The position numbers and the translations under genes are program-made. The notes beneath the pieces were generated by a model. The model was not told the DNA's origin. It saw only the letters and a list, made by a program, of their open reading frames with translations, and did not search any database. A stretch of DNA of 64,000 nt from G965227875 sp965227875 (GTDB lineage Bacteria; Pseudomonadota; Alphaproteobacteria; Rhizobiales; JAJFHC01). The first letter of the stretch is position 1; each line of letters begins with the position of its first letter. The stretch is taken from contig OZ245783.1 in NCBI GenBank assembly GCA_965227875.1, positions 434,001 through 498,000 of the forward strand, given 5' to 3'. Of the stretch, positions 47,931 through 57,218 are shown one piece after another.

Positions 47931-48998
47931 GTGAGCCAGGACCGTCTGGCAGCGATACCACAGCGGCGCGGGCCTCTCGCGCCGCTGTTCCGCAAGGGTG
48001 CCTCGTTCGCGGGCACCCTTGTCTCCATCGGCATCACGATGGTGGGGCTGCTCTTCGTCACGTTCATTATCGGACGGGTCATGCCCATCGACCCGGTGCT
48101 TGCCGTTGTCGGCGAGCGCGCGAGCCAGGAGGTCTACCAGCGGGCCTATGAGGCCATGGGCCTCGATCGTCCCCTGCTCGTCCAGTTCTGGATATTTCTC
48201 ACCGACGTCTTCACCGGCAATTTCGGCGTCTCCACGCTCACGGCCCGGCCCGTGGCGGAGGACATCGCGCGGGTGTTCCCCGCGACGCTCGAACTGGCGA
48301 CCATCGGCGTGCTGATCGGCATCGTGTTCGGCATCCCCATGGGCGTTTTTGCCGCCGTCTACCAGGGCCGCTGGCCGGACCATTGCGTGCGTCTGTTCGG
48401 CCTTTTCGGCTATTCCATGCCGGTCTTCTGGATCGGACTGATCGGGCTTCTCCTGTTCTACGGCAAGTTGGGCTGGGTCGGCGGACCGGGGCGTCTCGAC
48501 GTCTACCACCAGGACATCATCCCGACCGTGACCGGCATGATCCTCATCGACAGCCTGCTCGCGGGCGACACGTCGATTTTCTGGAACGCGGTCAGCCACA
48601 TCGTCCTGCCCGCCTCCATCCTCGGCTATTACTCGCTTGCCTATATCAGCCGCATGACGCGCAGCTTCATGCTGGAGGAACTGTCGAAGGAATACGTCAC
48701 GACCGCACGCGTGAAAGGCCTGAGCGAGACCAAGGTGATCTGGCGCCATGCGCTCGGCAACGTCATGATTCCGCTCATCACCGTCATCGCGCTCTCCTAC
48801 GCCAACCTGCTCGAAGGCTCGGTGCTGACGGAGACGATCTTCGCCTGGCCCGGGCTTGGCCAGTACATCACCGTCGGCCTGCTCAGCGCCGACATGAACG
48901 CCGTTCTCGGCGGGACCGTCGTCGTCGGTCTCGTCTTCGTGGGGCTGAACATGCTGTCCGACATTCTCTACCGCGTCGTGGACGCCCGCGCCCGATGA
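47931..48998 (+). CDS. ABC transporter permease, DppB-like
   Basis: 355 residues, six helices, and the family segment YVTTARVKGLSETKVIWRHALGN. A GTG start abuts the stop of the binding-protein gene. Overlap with the next permease (ATGA) couples their translation. Confidence 0.93.
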   Translation: MSQDRLAAIPQRRGPLAPLFRKGASFAGTLVSIGITMVGLLFVTFIIGRVMPIDPVLAVVGERASQEVYQRAYEAMGLDRPLLVQFWIFLTDVFTGNFGVSTLTARPVAEDIARVFPATLELATIGVLIGIVFGIPMGVFAAVYQGRWPDHCVRLFGLFGYSMPVFWIGLIGLLLFYGKLGWVGGPGRLDVYHQDIIPTVTGMILIDSLLAGDTSIFWNAVSHIVLPASILGYYSLAYISRMTRSFMLEELSKEYVTTARVKGLSETKVIWRHALGNVMIPLITVIALSYANLLEGSVLTETIFAWPGLGQYITVGLLSADMNAVLGGTVVVGLVFVGLNMLSDILYRVVDARAR

Positions 48999-49927
48999 GC
49001 GACACCCCGACCCCGGACCGCCAGCAGGGCTGGCGCGCGTGGCTGACCTCGGAAACGCCGACGTCCCGTGGCCAGGCCCGCGCCTCGCAGTTCTATTTCG
49101 GCTGGCTTTCCTTCGCCGCCAATCCGCTGGCCATGGTCGGGCTGCTGATCATCGTCGCGCTGGTGGTGATTTCGGCGGCCGCACCCCTGATCGCCACCCA
49201 CGACCCGAACGCGCAGGATCTCGCCGCGCGCCTGATGTCGCCCGGCGAAGGCGGATACTGGCTCGGTTCGGACGAACTCGGCCGGGACATCTACAGCCGG
49301 ATCGTGCACGGCGCGTCGATCACCCTGATGATCGTGACCCTGGTCGCGGTCACCGCCCCCGTCATCGGGCTGCTCGTCGGCACGGCGGCGGGGTATCTCG
49401 GCGGCTGGGCCGACACGGTGCTGATGCGCATCACGGACGTCTTCCTCGCCTTTCCGAGGCTCGTCCTGGCGCTTGCTTTCGTCGCCGCACTCGGTGCCGG
49501 CATCTTCAACGCCGTCCTCGCCATCACGCTGACCGCATGGCCGCCCTATGCCCGCATCGCCCGGGCCGAAACGCTGACCATACGCAACTCGGACTTCATC
49601 GCCGCGATCAGGCTGCAGGGCGCCTCGCCCCTGCGGATCATCATCGGTCACATCTGGCCGCTCTGCCTGTCGTCCATCATCATCCGGGTGACGCTCGACA
49701 TGGCCGGCGTCATCCTCACCGCGGCGGGCCTCGGTTTTCTCGGCCTCGGCGCCCAGCCGCCGCTTCCCGAATGGGGCGCGATGATCAGCGCCGGGCGCAA
49801 GTTCATCCTCGACCAGTGGTGGGTGGCCACCATGCCGGGTCTGGCCATCTTCATCGTATCGCTCGGCTTCAATCTCCTTGGCGACGGCCTGCGCGACGTG
49901 CTCGACCCCAAGGGCAAGAGCAAATGA
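48995..49927 (+). CDS. ABC transporter permease, DppC-like
   Basis: 310 residues with a DppC-type N-terminal cytoplasmic stretch, GSDELGRDIYSRIVHG, and the coupling loop NSDFIAAIRLQGASPLRI. ATG at 48995 overlaps the upstream stop. ATGA overlap with the ATPase gene follows. Confidence 0.93.
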   Translation: MSDTPTPDRQQGWRAWLTSETPTSRGQARASQFYFGWLSFAANPLAMVGLLIIVALVVISAAAPLIATHDPNAQDLAARLMSPGEGGYWLGSDELGRDIYSRIVHGASITLMIVTLVAVTAPVIGLLVGTAAGYLGGWADTVLMRITDVFLAFPRLVLALAFVAALGAGIFNAVLAITLTAWPPYARIARAETLTIRNSDFIAAIRLQGASPLRIIIGHIWPLCLSSIIIRVTLDMAGVILTAAGLGFLGLGAQPPLPEWGAMISAGRKFILDQWWVATMPGLAIFIVSLGFNLLGDGLRDVLDPKGKSK

Positions 49928-50787
49928 GCGAGGAACTGCTTCGTGTGGAGGACCTCTGGGTCCGTTTCGCCAAGCGCGGCGGCGGCGTGGTCGAGGCCGT
50001 CCGCGGCATATCCTTCTCGGTCGGGCGCGAACGCATCGGTATCGTGGGCGAATCCGGCTCGGGCAAGTCGATGACCGGGCGCGCCATCCTCGGTCTCGTC
50101 CGCCCGCCGGGCGAGGCCACCGCTCGCCGCATCATGTTCGACGGCAAGGACCTGACCAAACTCAGCGAGCGGCAGCTTCGCGACATTCGCGGCCATCGCA
50201 TTTCCATGGTGATGCAGGACCCGAAGTTCTCGCTCAATCCGGTGATGACCGTCGGCCGCCAGATCGAGGAAGCCTACCGGATTCATACCGGCTCGTCGAA
50301 AGCGGACGCGCGGCGAAAGACGCTGGAAATGCTCGAGGCCGTCCAGATCAGGGATCCCGAACGCGTGCGCGATCTCTACCCGCACGAAGTGTCCGGCGGC
50401 ATGGGCCAGCGCATCATGATCGCCATGATGCTGGCGCCGGATCCGCAGCTGCTCATCGCCGACGAGCCGACATCGGCGCTCGACGTAACCGTCCAGATGA
50501 GCGTCCTGCGCATCATGGACAAGCTGGTGAAGGACCGCGGCATGGGACTGATCTTCATCAGCCACGACCTCAACCTTGTTTCCTCGTTCTGCGACCGGGT
50601 GCTGATCATGTACCAGGGCCGCATCGTGGAGACCTGTCCGGCGGGCGAACTGCACAACGCGCGGCATCCCTACACCCGTGGTCTGCTCGACGCCCTGCCG
50701 AGGCTCGACGCACCGAAGGACAGGCTCGCGGTGCTGAACCGCGATCCGAAATGGCAGGAGGCGGAGAGTGTCGATGCCTTCGCCTGA
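49924..50787 (+). CDS. ABC transporter ATPase, DppD-like
   Basis: 287 residues: Walker A GESGSGKS, signature VSGGMGQRIMIAMM, Walker B LLIADEPTSALD, and the C-terminal HPYTRGLLDALP region typical of oligopeptide-type ATPases. It overlaps the permease gene and the partner ATPase gene. Confidence 0.94.
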   Translation: MSEELLRVEDLWVRFAKRGGGVVEAVRGISFSVGRERIGIVGESGSGKSMTGRAILGLVRPPGEATARRIMFDGKDLTKLSERQLRDIRGHRISMVMQDPKFSLNPVMTVGRQIEEAYRIHTGSSKADARRKTLEMLEAVQIRDPERVRDLYPHEVSGGMGQRIMIAMMLAPDPQLLIADEPTSALDVTVQMSVLRIMDKLVKDRGMGLIFISHDLNLVSSFCDRVLIMYQGRIVETCPAGELHNARHPYTRGLLDALPRLDAPKDRLAVLNRDPKWQEAESVDAFA

Positions 50788-51571
50788 AAGGTCCGCCGAA
50801 GCCATAGGTGTGAATGATCTCTTCGTCGCCTTCGGATCCGGCGAGAGCCGTTCCGTCGCCGTCGACCATGTCTCTTTCTCGGTAGAGTCGGGACAGTCAT
50901 TCGGGCTGGTCGGGGAATCCGGGTCGGGCAAGTCGACGGTGCTGCGGGCGATTGCCGGTCTGATCCAGGACTATGACGGCGAAATCACCGTCGAGGGCCG
51001 GGCCCTGGGGCACAAGCGCGACCGCGCCTTCTACCGGACCGTACAGATGGTGTTCCAGGACCCGTACGCGTCGCTCCATCCCCGGCACACAGTCGACCGC
51101 ACCCTGTCGGAACCCCTCGTCCTCCACGGATTCGACCGGATCGAGTCGCGCATCGAGGAGGCGCTCGAGCGCGTCGGTCTCGGTGCCGGGTTCCGGTTCC
51201 GCTATCCCCACCAGCTGTCGGGCGGCCAGCGCCAGCGTGTCGCCATCGCCCGCGCCCTGATGCTCGAACCGCGCATCCTGCTTCTCGACGAACCGACCTC
51301 CGCCCTCGACGTCTCGATCCAGGCCGAGGTGCTCAACCTGCTCGCCGACCTGCGCGTCGAGAACGACCTGACTTACATTCTCGTCAGTCACGACCTCGGC
51401 GTGGTCGCCCATATGTGCAGCGACATCGCCGTCATGCGCGACGGCCTGATCGTCGAGACGCTCGACGCCCAGTCCATGCGCAACGAGACCCCGAACGAAG
51501 CCTATACCCGCGACCTGCTCGTCGCCAGCCGCGGGTACGTCGCCGATCCCCCCTCGCTCCCGGAGACCTGA
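50774..51571 (+). CDS. ABC transporter ATPase, DppF-like
   Basis: 265 residues: Walker A GESGSGKST, Q loop VFQDPYASLHPRHTVD, signature LSGGQRQRVAIARAL, Walker B LLLDEPTSALD. ATG at 50774, with GGAGAG just before it, is chosen over a GTG two codons earlier that also has a usable AGGAGG. It ends directly against the dipeptidase gene. Confidence 0.93.
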   Translation: MPSPERSAEAIGVNDLFVAFGSGESRSVAVDHVSFSVESGQSFGLVGESGSGKSTVLRAIAGLIQDYDGEITVEGRALGHKRDRAFYRTVQMVFQDPYASLHPRHTVDRTLSEPLVLHGFDRIESRIEEALERVGLGAGFRFRYPHQLSGGQRQRVAIARALMLEPRILLLDEPTSALDVSIQAEVLNLLADLRVENDLTYILVSHDLGVVAHMCSDIAVMRDGLIVETLDAQSMRNETPNEAYTRDLLVASRGYVADPPSLPET

Positions 51572-52627
51572 ATGCAGAACGACCCAGTTGGCGTGTTCGA
51601 CGGTCACAACGACACGCTGCTCAAACTCGAAATCGCCGAACGCCTCGGCAAGCCGGCCAATTTCGCGGCAGGAGCGCCGGCCCTCGACATCGACCTGCCC
51701 CGCGCGCGCCGCGCCGGCTTCGCCGGCGGGCTCTTCGCCATGTACACGCCATCGCGCGTGGACAATCTCGACAGCCCCTACGACCGCGACGATCCGGCCA
51801 ACTTTGCCCCGGTCGGCCGGGCCGAGGCGCTCGACTTCACCCTCGCCATGTTCGCACGCATGCGCCGGCTCGCCGCGGCCTATCCCGCCGACATCGCGAT
51901 CTGTTCGTCTGCCGCCGACATTCGCCAGGCCATGGACTCCGGCCGCCTCGCGATCCTGCCCCATATCGAGGGGGCCGAATGCATCGACGCCAAGCTCGAG
52001 ACCCTGGAGGTTCTTTACGCCGCGGGCCTGAGATCGGTCGGGCCGGTCTGGTCGCGGTCGAACATTTTCGGCCACGGCGCGCCGATGGAGCGCCAGCCGG
52101 AACTGATTCCCGGAGAAGGCCTGACCGCCGCCGGTATCGAGCTCGTCAGAACCTGCGAGCGCATGGGCGTGATGGTCGATCTGGCACATCTGACCGAGGC
52201 CGGATTCTGGGACGTGGCGCGTATCGCCACCCGGCCTCTCGTCGTCTCGCATTCCAATGCCCACGCCATTTCGCCCAATGCGCGAAATCTGACCGACAGG
52301 CAACTGGCGGCCGTACGGGAGTCCGGCGGTCTCGTCGGCCTCAACTTCCACGTCGCCTTCCTGCGCGAGGACTGCGAGATCGACCACGACACGCCGATCC
52401 TGCAGATGATCCGTCACCTCGATCACCTGATCGAACATGTCGGTGAAGACGGCGTGGCGCTGGGCTCAGATTATGACGGCTGCGAACTGCCAGACGAGAT
52501 CGGCGACGTGACCGGCCTTCCGAAACTCGTCGCCGCCATGCGCCAAGCCGGGTACGGCGAACAGCTTGTCGCCAAGATCTGCCGCGACAACTGGCTGCGC
52601 GCCATCGAAAATGCAGGCGTCCGCTGA
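51572..52627 (+). CDS. M19 membrane-dipeptidase family metallopeptidase
   Basis: 351 residues with the binuclear zinc motifs of renal-dipeptidase-type enzymes: H12-N-D14 in DGHNDTL, the bridging Glu in IEGAEC, SHSNAH, and LGSDYDGC near the C terminus. There is no signal peptide, so it acts in the cytoplasm. The ATG follows the ATPase stop without a gap, placing it in the transporter operon and suggesting that imported dipeptides or similar compounds are its substrate. Confidence 0.93.
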   Translation: MQNDPVGVFDGHNDTLLKLEIAERLGKPANFAAGAPALDIDLPRARRAGFAGGLFAMYTPSRVDNLDSPYDRDDPANFAPVGRAEALDFTLAMFARMRRLAAAYPADIAICSSAADIRQAMDSGRLAILPHIEGAECIDAKLETLEVLYAAGLRSVGPVWSRSNIFGHGAPMERQPELIPGEGLTAAGIELVRTCERMGVMVDLAHLTEAGFWDVARIATRPLVVSHSNAHAISPNARNLTDRQLAAVRESGGLVGLNFHVAFLREDCEIDHDTPILQMIRHLDHLIEHVGEDGVALGSDYDGCELPDEIGDVTGLPKLVAAMRQAGYGEQLVAKICRDNWLRAIENAGVR

Positions 52628-52657
52628 CGCCATGGTTCAATCCGGGGAGGAACACTC

Positions 52658-53629
52658 GTGAATTACAAATGGCTCGGCCGCACCGGCATACAGGTTTCGC
52701 AACTGTGCTTCGGCACCATGTCCTTCGGCGGCGACGCCGACGAATCGGAGGCCGGCCGCATGTTCGCCGCCTGCCGGAACCGCGGGATCAATTTTTTCGA
52801 CTGTGCCGACGGCTATAGCGGCGGCAAGGCGGAGGAGATCCTCGGCCGTCTCATGGCGTCCGAACGCGACGACCTCGTCATCACGTCGAAATGTTTCGTG
52901 CCGACCGGCAAGGACATCAACGCCCGCGGCGGCAACCGCCGGCACGTCGTGCGCGCCGTGGAGGCCAGCCTGAAGCGGCTCGGCACGGACCGCCTCGACG
53001 TCTTGTTCATGCATCGCTGGGATGCGAACACGCCGCTCGAGGAGACCCTGCGTGCCCTCGAGGATCTCGTGCGGGCGGGCAAGGTGGTCTATCTCGGCGC
53101 GAGCAACTGGACGGCCTGGCAGATCGCGAAGAGCCTCGGCATCAGCGAGCGGCATGGCTGGTCGCGAATCGACGTCATCCAGCCCATGTACAATCTCGTC
53201 AAGCGCCAGGCCGAGGTGGAGATCCTGCCGCTGGCCCAGGCGGAAGGCCTCGGCGTCATCGCCTATGGCCCGGCGGGCGGCGGCCTCCTCAGCGGCAAGT
53301 ACGGACCCGGCACGCGCCCCGACATGGGCCGGCTCGTCTCCAACGCCGAGTATACCGCCCGCTATGACGAGGAATGGGCCTACGAGACAGCGGGCCGGTT
53401 CACGGCCCTCGCTTCGGAGATGGGCGTCCATCCGATGCAGCTTGCCGTCGCCTGGTCGGCCGCTCACCCCGCGATCACCTGCCCGATCATAGGTGCACGC
53501 TCGCTGGAACAGCTTCAGCCCTCCCTCGACGCCTTCGAGGTCGACATGACGGAAGAACTTCGGGACAGGGTTTCCGCGCTGGGCCGCACACCGGCCCCCG
53601 CGACCGACCGGCTGGAAGAACAGCGCTGA
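52658..53629 (+). CDS. aldo/keto reductase
   Basis: 323 residues with the AKR tetrad region: FFDCADGYSGGKAEEIL (Asp and Tyr), a lysine in TSKCFVPTG, and a histidine in LFMHRWD, followed by NADPH-site PIIGARSLEQL. GGGGAGG precedes the ATG. Probably an NADPH-dependent reductase of an aldehyde or ketone; the substrate is unknown. It lies 30 bp after the dipeptidase. Confidence 0.93.
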   Translation: MNYKWLGRTGIQVSQLCFGTMSFGGDADESEAGRMFAACRNRGINFFDCADGYSGGKAEEILGRLMASERDDLVITSKCFVPTGKDINARGGNRRHVVRAVEASLKRLGTDRLDVLFMHRWDANTPLEETLRALEDLVRAGKVVYLGASNWTAWQIAKSLGISERHGWSRIDVIQPMYNLVKRQAEVEILPLAQAEGLGVIAYGPAGGGLLSGKYGPGTRPDMGRLVSNAEYTARYDEEWAYETAGRFTALASEMGVHPMQLAVAWSAAHPAITCPIIGARSLEQLQPSLDAFEVDMTEELRDRVSALGRTPAPATDRLEEQR

Positions 53630-53659
53630 GACCTGAACCGCCGTCCCGCGGAGGAATTA

Positions 53660-54130
53660 ATGTCCAAGAGCATCAACCGTGTGCGCAGGTCGGCCGAAGA
53701 ACTCGGTCTCGATATCGAGGTCGTCGAGATGCCGGCCTCGACCCGGACCGCACAGGAAGCCGCCGCGGCCTGCGGCTGCGACGTGGCGCAGATCGTCAAG
53801 TCCCTTGTGTTCCAGCGCGCGGACGATGGCGAACTGGTTCTGCTGCTGGTTTCCGGCGCCAACCAGGTCGACGCCCGTCGCGCCGCGGATGCCGTCGGCT
53901 CACAGCTCGAGCGGGCCGATCCCAACCATGTGCGAAAGGTGACCGGATTTGCCATCGGCGGGGTCTCGCCGCTCGGTCACAAGTCGCCCATCGCCGTCTG
54001 GATGGACGAGACGCTCAACGACCATGACGTTCTCTGGGCCGCTGCCGGTGCGCCCTTTGCCGTTTTCTCGATAGGGCCTGCCGATCTACGGCGCGCGACG
54101 GACGCGCGACTCGCGCGGTTGCACGGATAG
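53660..54130 (+). CDS. YbaK/ProX-type aminoacyl-tRNA deacylase-like protein
   Basis: 156 residues of the YbaK/EbsC fold, with the conserved lysine in AQIVKSLVFQ and the GGVSPLGHKSP segment. Members hydrolyse mischarged tRNAs or act on aminoacyl compounds. GCGGAGG precedes the ATG. It ends 6 bp before a converging Rieske oxygenase gene. Confidence 0.92.
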   Translation: MSKSINRVRRSAEELGLDIEVVEMPASTRTAQEAAAACGCDVAQIVKSLVFQRADDGELVLLLVSGANQVDARRAADAVGSQLERADPNHVRKVTGFAIGGVSPLGHKSPIAVWMDETLNDHDVLWAAAGAPFAVFSIGPADLRRATDARLARLHG

Positions 54131-54136
54131 ACCGTT

Positions 54137-55240
54137 TTAGGTGCGACCGGACAGACCGCTTGCGACCAACTCCTGAAAGGCGCGCACGCTGTCTTCCCAG
54201 CACGGCGAGAGCACTCCGCCGGAGGCGGCCACGGAAGCCGCACGTCCTCTTTGCAGCCGCTCGCACATCTCGTGGTCTTCCCGGTGCACCTGCCACCACA
54301 GCGACTTGAGCGCTTCGACCTCGGCCGCAGCAGGCCGCTGCCCGGAGATGGTGTATATGGCGCGCTTCTGTGCGGTCCGATCCGGGCCGAGCGGCACGTT
54401 GAGGTAAACCCCCAGCTGGTCGGGGAAGTACTGTCCGATCAGGAAGTTGGGGAAAAGCGCCAGGTAACGGGAACTGACGGCCAGCGTATCCGTATCGGCC
54501 GCCTCGTCGTCCAGGTCCACTGCACTGCCCATGCACCGCCCGTCCACGATCGTGTAGTGGTCGAACAGCGGCTGATCCGTGGTCGAAGAATGAACGAACT
54601 GGACGTGATACGGCTCGATGAAGTTCTCCATGATGAACTTCCAGTTCGTGCGAATCTCACCGAAGTCGAGCACCGCGAGGGGCTCGACCGTCTCCGGATC
54701 GATCTCCCCGAGCCTCTCGATCAGGGGGGCCGCATAGTCTTCGAACGGCGGAGCGTTTCCGTCCAGGTTGACGAATACCGCGTCGAGCCAGACGTGTGTG
54801 CGGACAGGGATCAGACCGTGTTGGGCCGGATCGAACCCTTCGGCATCATGCCGGTCCTTGCCGCCGAAGCACGGGGAGGCCCGGAGACTGCCGTCCAGAT
54901 CGTAGGCCCAGGCATGATACGGGCAGCGGATCAGCCTGCCGACGTTCTTCTTTTCTTCAACAAGCGTAAGGCACCGGTGCCGGCACACGTTCTCGAAAGC
55001 CGTCACCTCGCCTGTAGCATTGCGCAGGACAAGAACCGGCCTGCCGGCGACGGTGACCGGCTGCGCATCTCCCGCTTCGGGAAGCTCATGCGCGAACCCG
55101 ACGCAGACCCAGTTTTCCGAGAGTATGGTCCGGCATTCCTGCTCCCAGAACTTCGGATCGGTGTAGGCAAAAGACGGGAGGCCGGACCGGGGTTGGCGTG
55201 ACCCCCAGAAATCAGCGAGTTCCTGATCGATCAGTCCCAT
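54137..55240 (-). CDS. Rieske non-haem iron oxygenase, alpha subunit (quaternary-amine-type)
   Basis: 367 residues. The Rieske cluster ligands are C86-x-H88 and C106-x-x-H109. The mononuclear iron site is ENFIEPYHVQFVH, with H212 and H217 as ligands. The residue that bridges the two centres is E209 rather than the usual Asp, as in carnitine oxygenase CntA. Length also matches that group, so demethylation or cleavage of a quaternary amine is a reasonable guess. ATG at 55240 follows AGGAGG by 9 nt. No reductase gene lies beside it. Confidence 0.9.
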   Translation of the reverse strand: MGLIDQELADFWGSRQPRSGLPSFAYTDPKFWEQECRTILSENWVCVGFAHELPEAGDAQPVTVAGRPVLVLRNATGEVTAFENVCRHRCLTLVEEKKNVGRLIRCPYHAWAYDLDGSLRASPCFGGKDRHDAEGFDPAQHGLIPVRTHVWLDAVFVNLDGNAPPFEDYAAPLIERLGEIDPETVEPLAVLDFGEIRTNWKFIMENFIEPYHVQFVHSSTTDQPLFDHYTIVDGRCMGSAVDLDDEAADTDTLAVSSRYLALFPNFLIGQYFPDQLGVYLNVPLGPDRTAQKRAIYTISGQRPAAAEVEALKSLWWQVHREDHEMCERLQRGRAASVAASGGVLSPCWEDSVRAFQELVASGLSGRT

Positions 55241-55582
55241 CACCGGTGCCCTCCTGATCACGTTTGAGAGGAAACTTGTTCGGCGCTTCACGAACCGGAT
55301 ATCGTCTCCCGAGGCTATGCCCGGCCGTGCGTCACTTTCTTGTTCAAGAACAGATTGTCATCCTGCTTCTTCAGCGGAGTTGTCGCCCATCTGCACAGAG
55401 CGCTTTGGCCCGGCCGAGGGAAACCACCCCTGCACCTTCACGCGTTCGACCACGTTACCTGACTTCGGTCGGGAACTTGCCTGAAAATATTGCAGGCATG
55501 CGGCGGCGCCATTGTGCGGGCCGTCGCGACCATTCAAGGCGCTGGACGAAGCAGTGGCCGGCGTTCGATTGTCTTTACGGAC
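55241..55582. promoter_or_regulatory. 342-bp gap upstream of the Rieske gene with two inverted repeats
   Basis: No supportable gene. TGTTC-AA-GAACA at 55341-55352 and TGCCTG-AAAATATTG-CAGGCA at 55478-55498 are perfect-armed inverted repeats. The first is a plausible operator for the Rieske gene. The second could be an operator or the transcript end of the LOG gene whose stop is 85 bp away. Confidence 0.4.
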
Positions 55583-56164
55583 CTACCGCGCCGGCGGCTT
55601 TTCGAGGATCCATTTGCGGGGCGGCGCCACATAGGATCTGAAGGCGTCGAGGATCTCCCGCGCACTGGGCCGGAAGATGAGCATGTCGGCATGGTCCTGA
55701 CGCATAAACCCCTCTCGCGCGCACTTGCCCGTCATGGCAGCCAGTTCGTCGTAGTACCCGTTCACGTTCAGGAAACCGCAGGGTTTGCCATGAATGCCGA
55801 GCTGGGCCCAGGTCCACTGCTCGAAGATTTCCTCCAGCGTCCCCGCTCCGCCCGGCAGCGCGAGGAACCCGTCGGACAGGTCGGCCATCATTGTCTTGCG
55901 TTCGTGCATGGAACCCACGATCACAAGTTCGCTCAGCCCGTTGTGAGCGAGTTCCTTTTCGGCAAGATCCCGCGGCATGACGCCGGTCACCCGCGCACCG
56001 CCCGCGAGCGCCGCGTCGGCGACCTCCCCCATGAGCCCGACCCGTGCGCCGCCGTAGACGAGTTCGCAGCCTTCACGCCCGATGAGCGCACCGGTCGCAC
56101 GTGCGGCGTCGACATAGGCGGGGTCGTTCCCCGCGCTCGAACCGCAGAACACACAGATCTTCAT
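55583..56164 (-). CDS. LOG family protein (phosphoribohydrolase-like)
   Basis: 193 residues: a Rossmann-like fold with the LOG signature P104-GGAGTL-E111-E112 and the preceding SMHERK arginine-lysine pair. Members hydrolyse nucleoside 5'-monophosphates, including cytokinin riboside phosphates. It lies 14 bp after a glutamine amidotransferase gene; the pairing may be metabolic or chance. Confidence 0.93.
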   Translation of the reverse strand: MKICVFCGSSAGNDPAYVDAARATGALIGREGCELVYGGARVGLMGEVADAALAGGARVTGVMPRDLAEKELAHNGLSELVIVGSMHERKTMMADLSDGFLALPGGAGTLEEIFEQWTWAQLGIHGKPCGFLNVNGYYDELAAMTGKCAREGFMRQDHADMLIFRPSAREILDAFRSYVAPPRKWILEKPPAR

Positions 56165-56178
56165 GAGGCGGACCCTGC

Positions 56179-56982
56179 CTATGCCGTAAGGGCGTACACC
56201 ACACTTGCCGTGTCCGCGCCGTCGAACAGCGGCGAGATCGTGATCCGCCGGTCGAGGGTGAACACGCTGTCGGGTCCGACCTCGTGCCAGCGCCGGGTCT
56301 CCTCGTCAAGCGGTTCGGACGCCACGAGCACACTGCCCGCATCCCGGGTCCAGTACAGCGAGGGTGGCGTCTCCGCCGAAGCATGGCGGCACGCGATCAG
56401 GCGTTCCCCGTCCGAAAGACAGACGGTCAGCCTGAACGGCTCGCAGGCCCCTGCTTCGACCATGACGCCGGTGATCTGCCGGATCGTCGTTGCCAGGGCG
56501 CCATGAGGATCTGTGTCGAGCCCGTTCTGCACCATGAGAAGGAAAAACAGTTCGCTGTCGGTCGATCCCGCACGGGCCGAAAAGTGCGCATCGTCAAGCA
56601 GTGCTTCCAGGCGCCGGCGGCACCGGTCGTAGCCGCCAATGGAGCCGTTGTGCATGAACATCCAGCGTCCGTTCGCGAACGGATGGCAGTTGGTGCGCGC
56701 GGTCTCTGTGCCTGTCGAGGCCCTCACATGGGCGAAGAACAGCCGCGACTGGATCTGGCCCGCCAGCGCCTTGAGATTGACATCGTTCCACGCCGGCAGC
56801 ACCTCGCGGAACAGCCCCGGTTCCGCCCGCAGCCCGTACCAGCCGATGCCGAACCCGTCGCCGTTGGTGCGCGCGAGGCCCTCGCGGCAGGCGAGACTCT
56901 GGCTGATCAGCGAATGTGCCGGTTTCAGCAGCAGATCCTCAAGAAAGACCGGCACTCCGCAATAGGCGATCCAGCGACACAT
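56179..56982 (-). CDS. class II glutamine amidotransferase (YafJ/EgtC-like)
   Basis: 267 residues. The N-terminal nucleophile is C2 once the initiator Met is removed (MCRWIAYCG). Other class II features are THR-type residues in RTNGDGFGIGWYG, an FAHVRAST segment, and NCHPFANGRWMFMHNG. Synthase domains are absent, so it is a stand-alone glutaminase-type protein. ATG at 56982 is the only start giving Cys at position 2. Confidence 0.92.
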   Translation of the reverse strand: MCRWIAYCGVPVFLEDLLLKPAHSLISQSLACREGLARTNGDGFGIGWYGLRAEPGLFREVLPAWNDVNLKALAGQIQSRLFFAHVRASTGTETARTNCHPFANGRWMFMHNGSIGGYDRCRRRLEALLDDAHFSARAGSTDSELFFLLMVQNGLDTDPHGALATTIRQITGVMVEAGACEPFRLTVCLSDGERLIACRHASAETPPSLYWTRDAGSVLVASEPLDEETRRWHEVGPDSVFTLDRRITISPLFDGADTASVVYALTA

Positions 56983-57141
56983 GGCTCCCGTTCCCTCCGA
57001 CAGTCGAGACCCCAGCATACGCGACGGGCGGTTAAGGTTGGCTTCGCGAACATGCTGAACGAAACCTTCCCCGCCGCTATCGTGTCCGAGGCACAAGAGC
57101 GCTGCCGGAGCCGGCGGGTGCGGCGATAGCGAATATTCACC

Positions 57142-57151
57142 TTCACGTGAA
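57142..57151. promoter_or_regulatory. perfect palindrome TTCACGTGAA before the DsbD-like gene
   Basis: A 10-bp perfect palindrome sits in the divergent gap between the glutamine amidotransferase and DsbD-like genes, 67 nt before the latter's ATG, inside a short AT-rich stretch flanked by CGAAT and ATTCG. It may be an operator. Confidence 0.35.
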
Positions 57152-57218
57152 ATTCGGCGATAAAACGCGCCCAACGCCCCATAAAGCGATATGTAACGGT
57201 GTCCCCGCCGGAGGAAGA

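Noticed and set aside
46338..48749. 803-codon minus-strand open frame
   Set aside because: Antisense to the peptide-binding protein and permease genes; no start signal or domain.
55264..55641. 125-codon frame in the gap before the Rieske gene
   Set aside because: Runs into the LOG gene on the other strand and has Arg/Pro-rich low-quality sequence with no family features.
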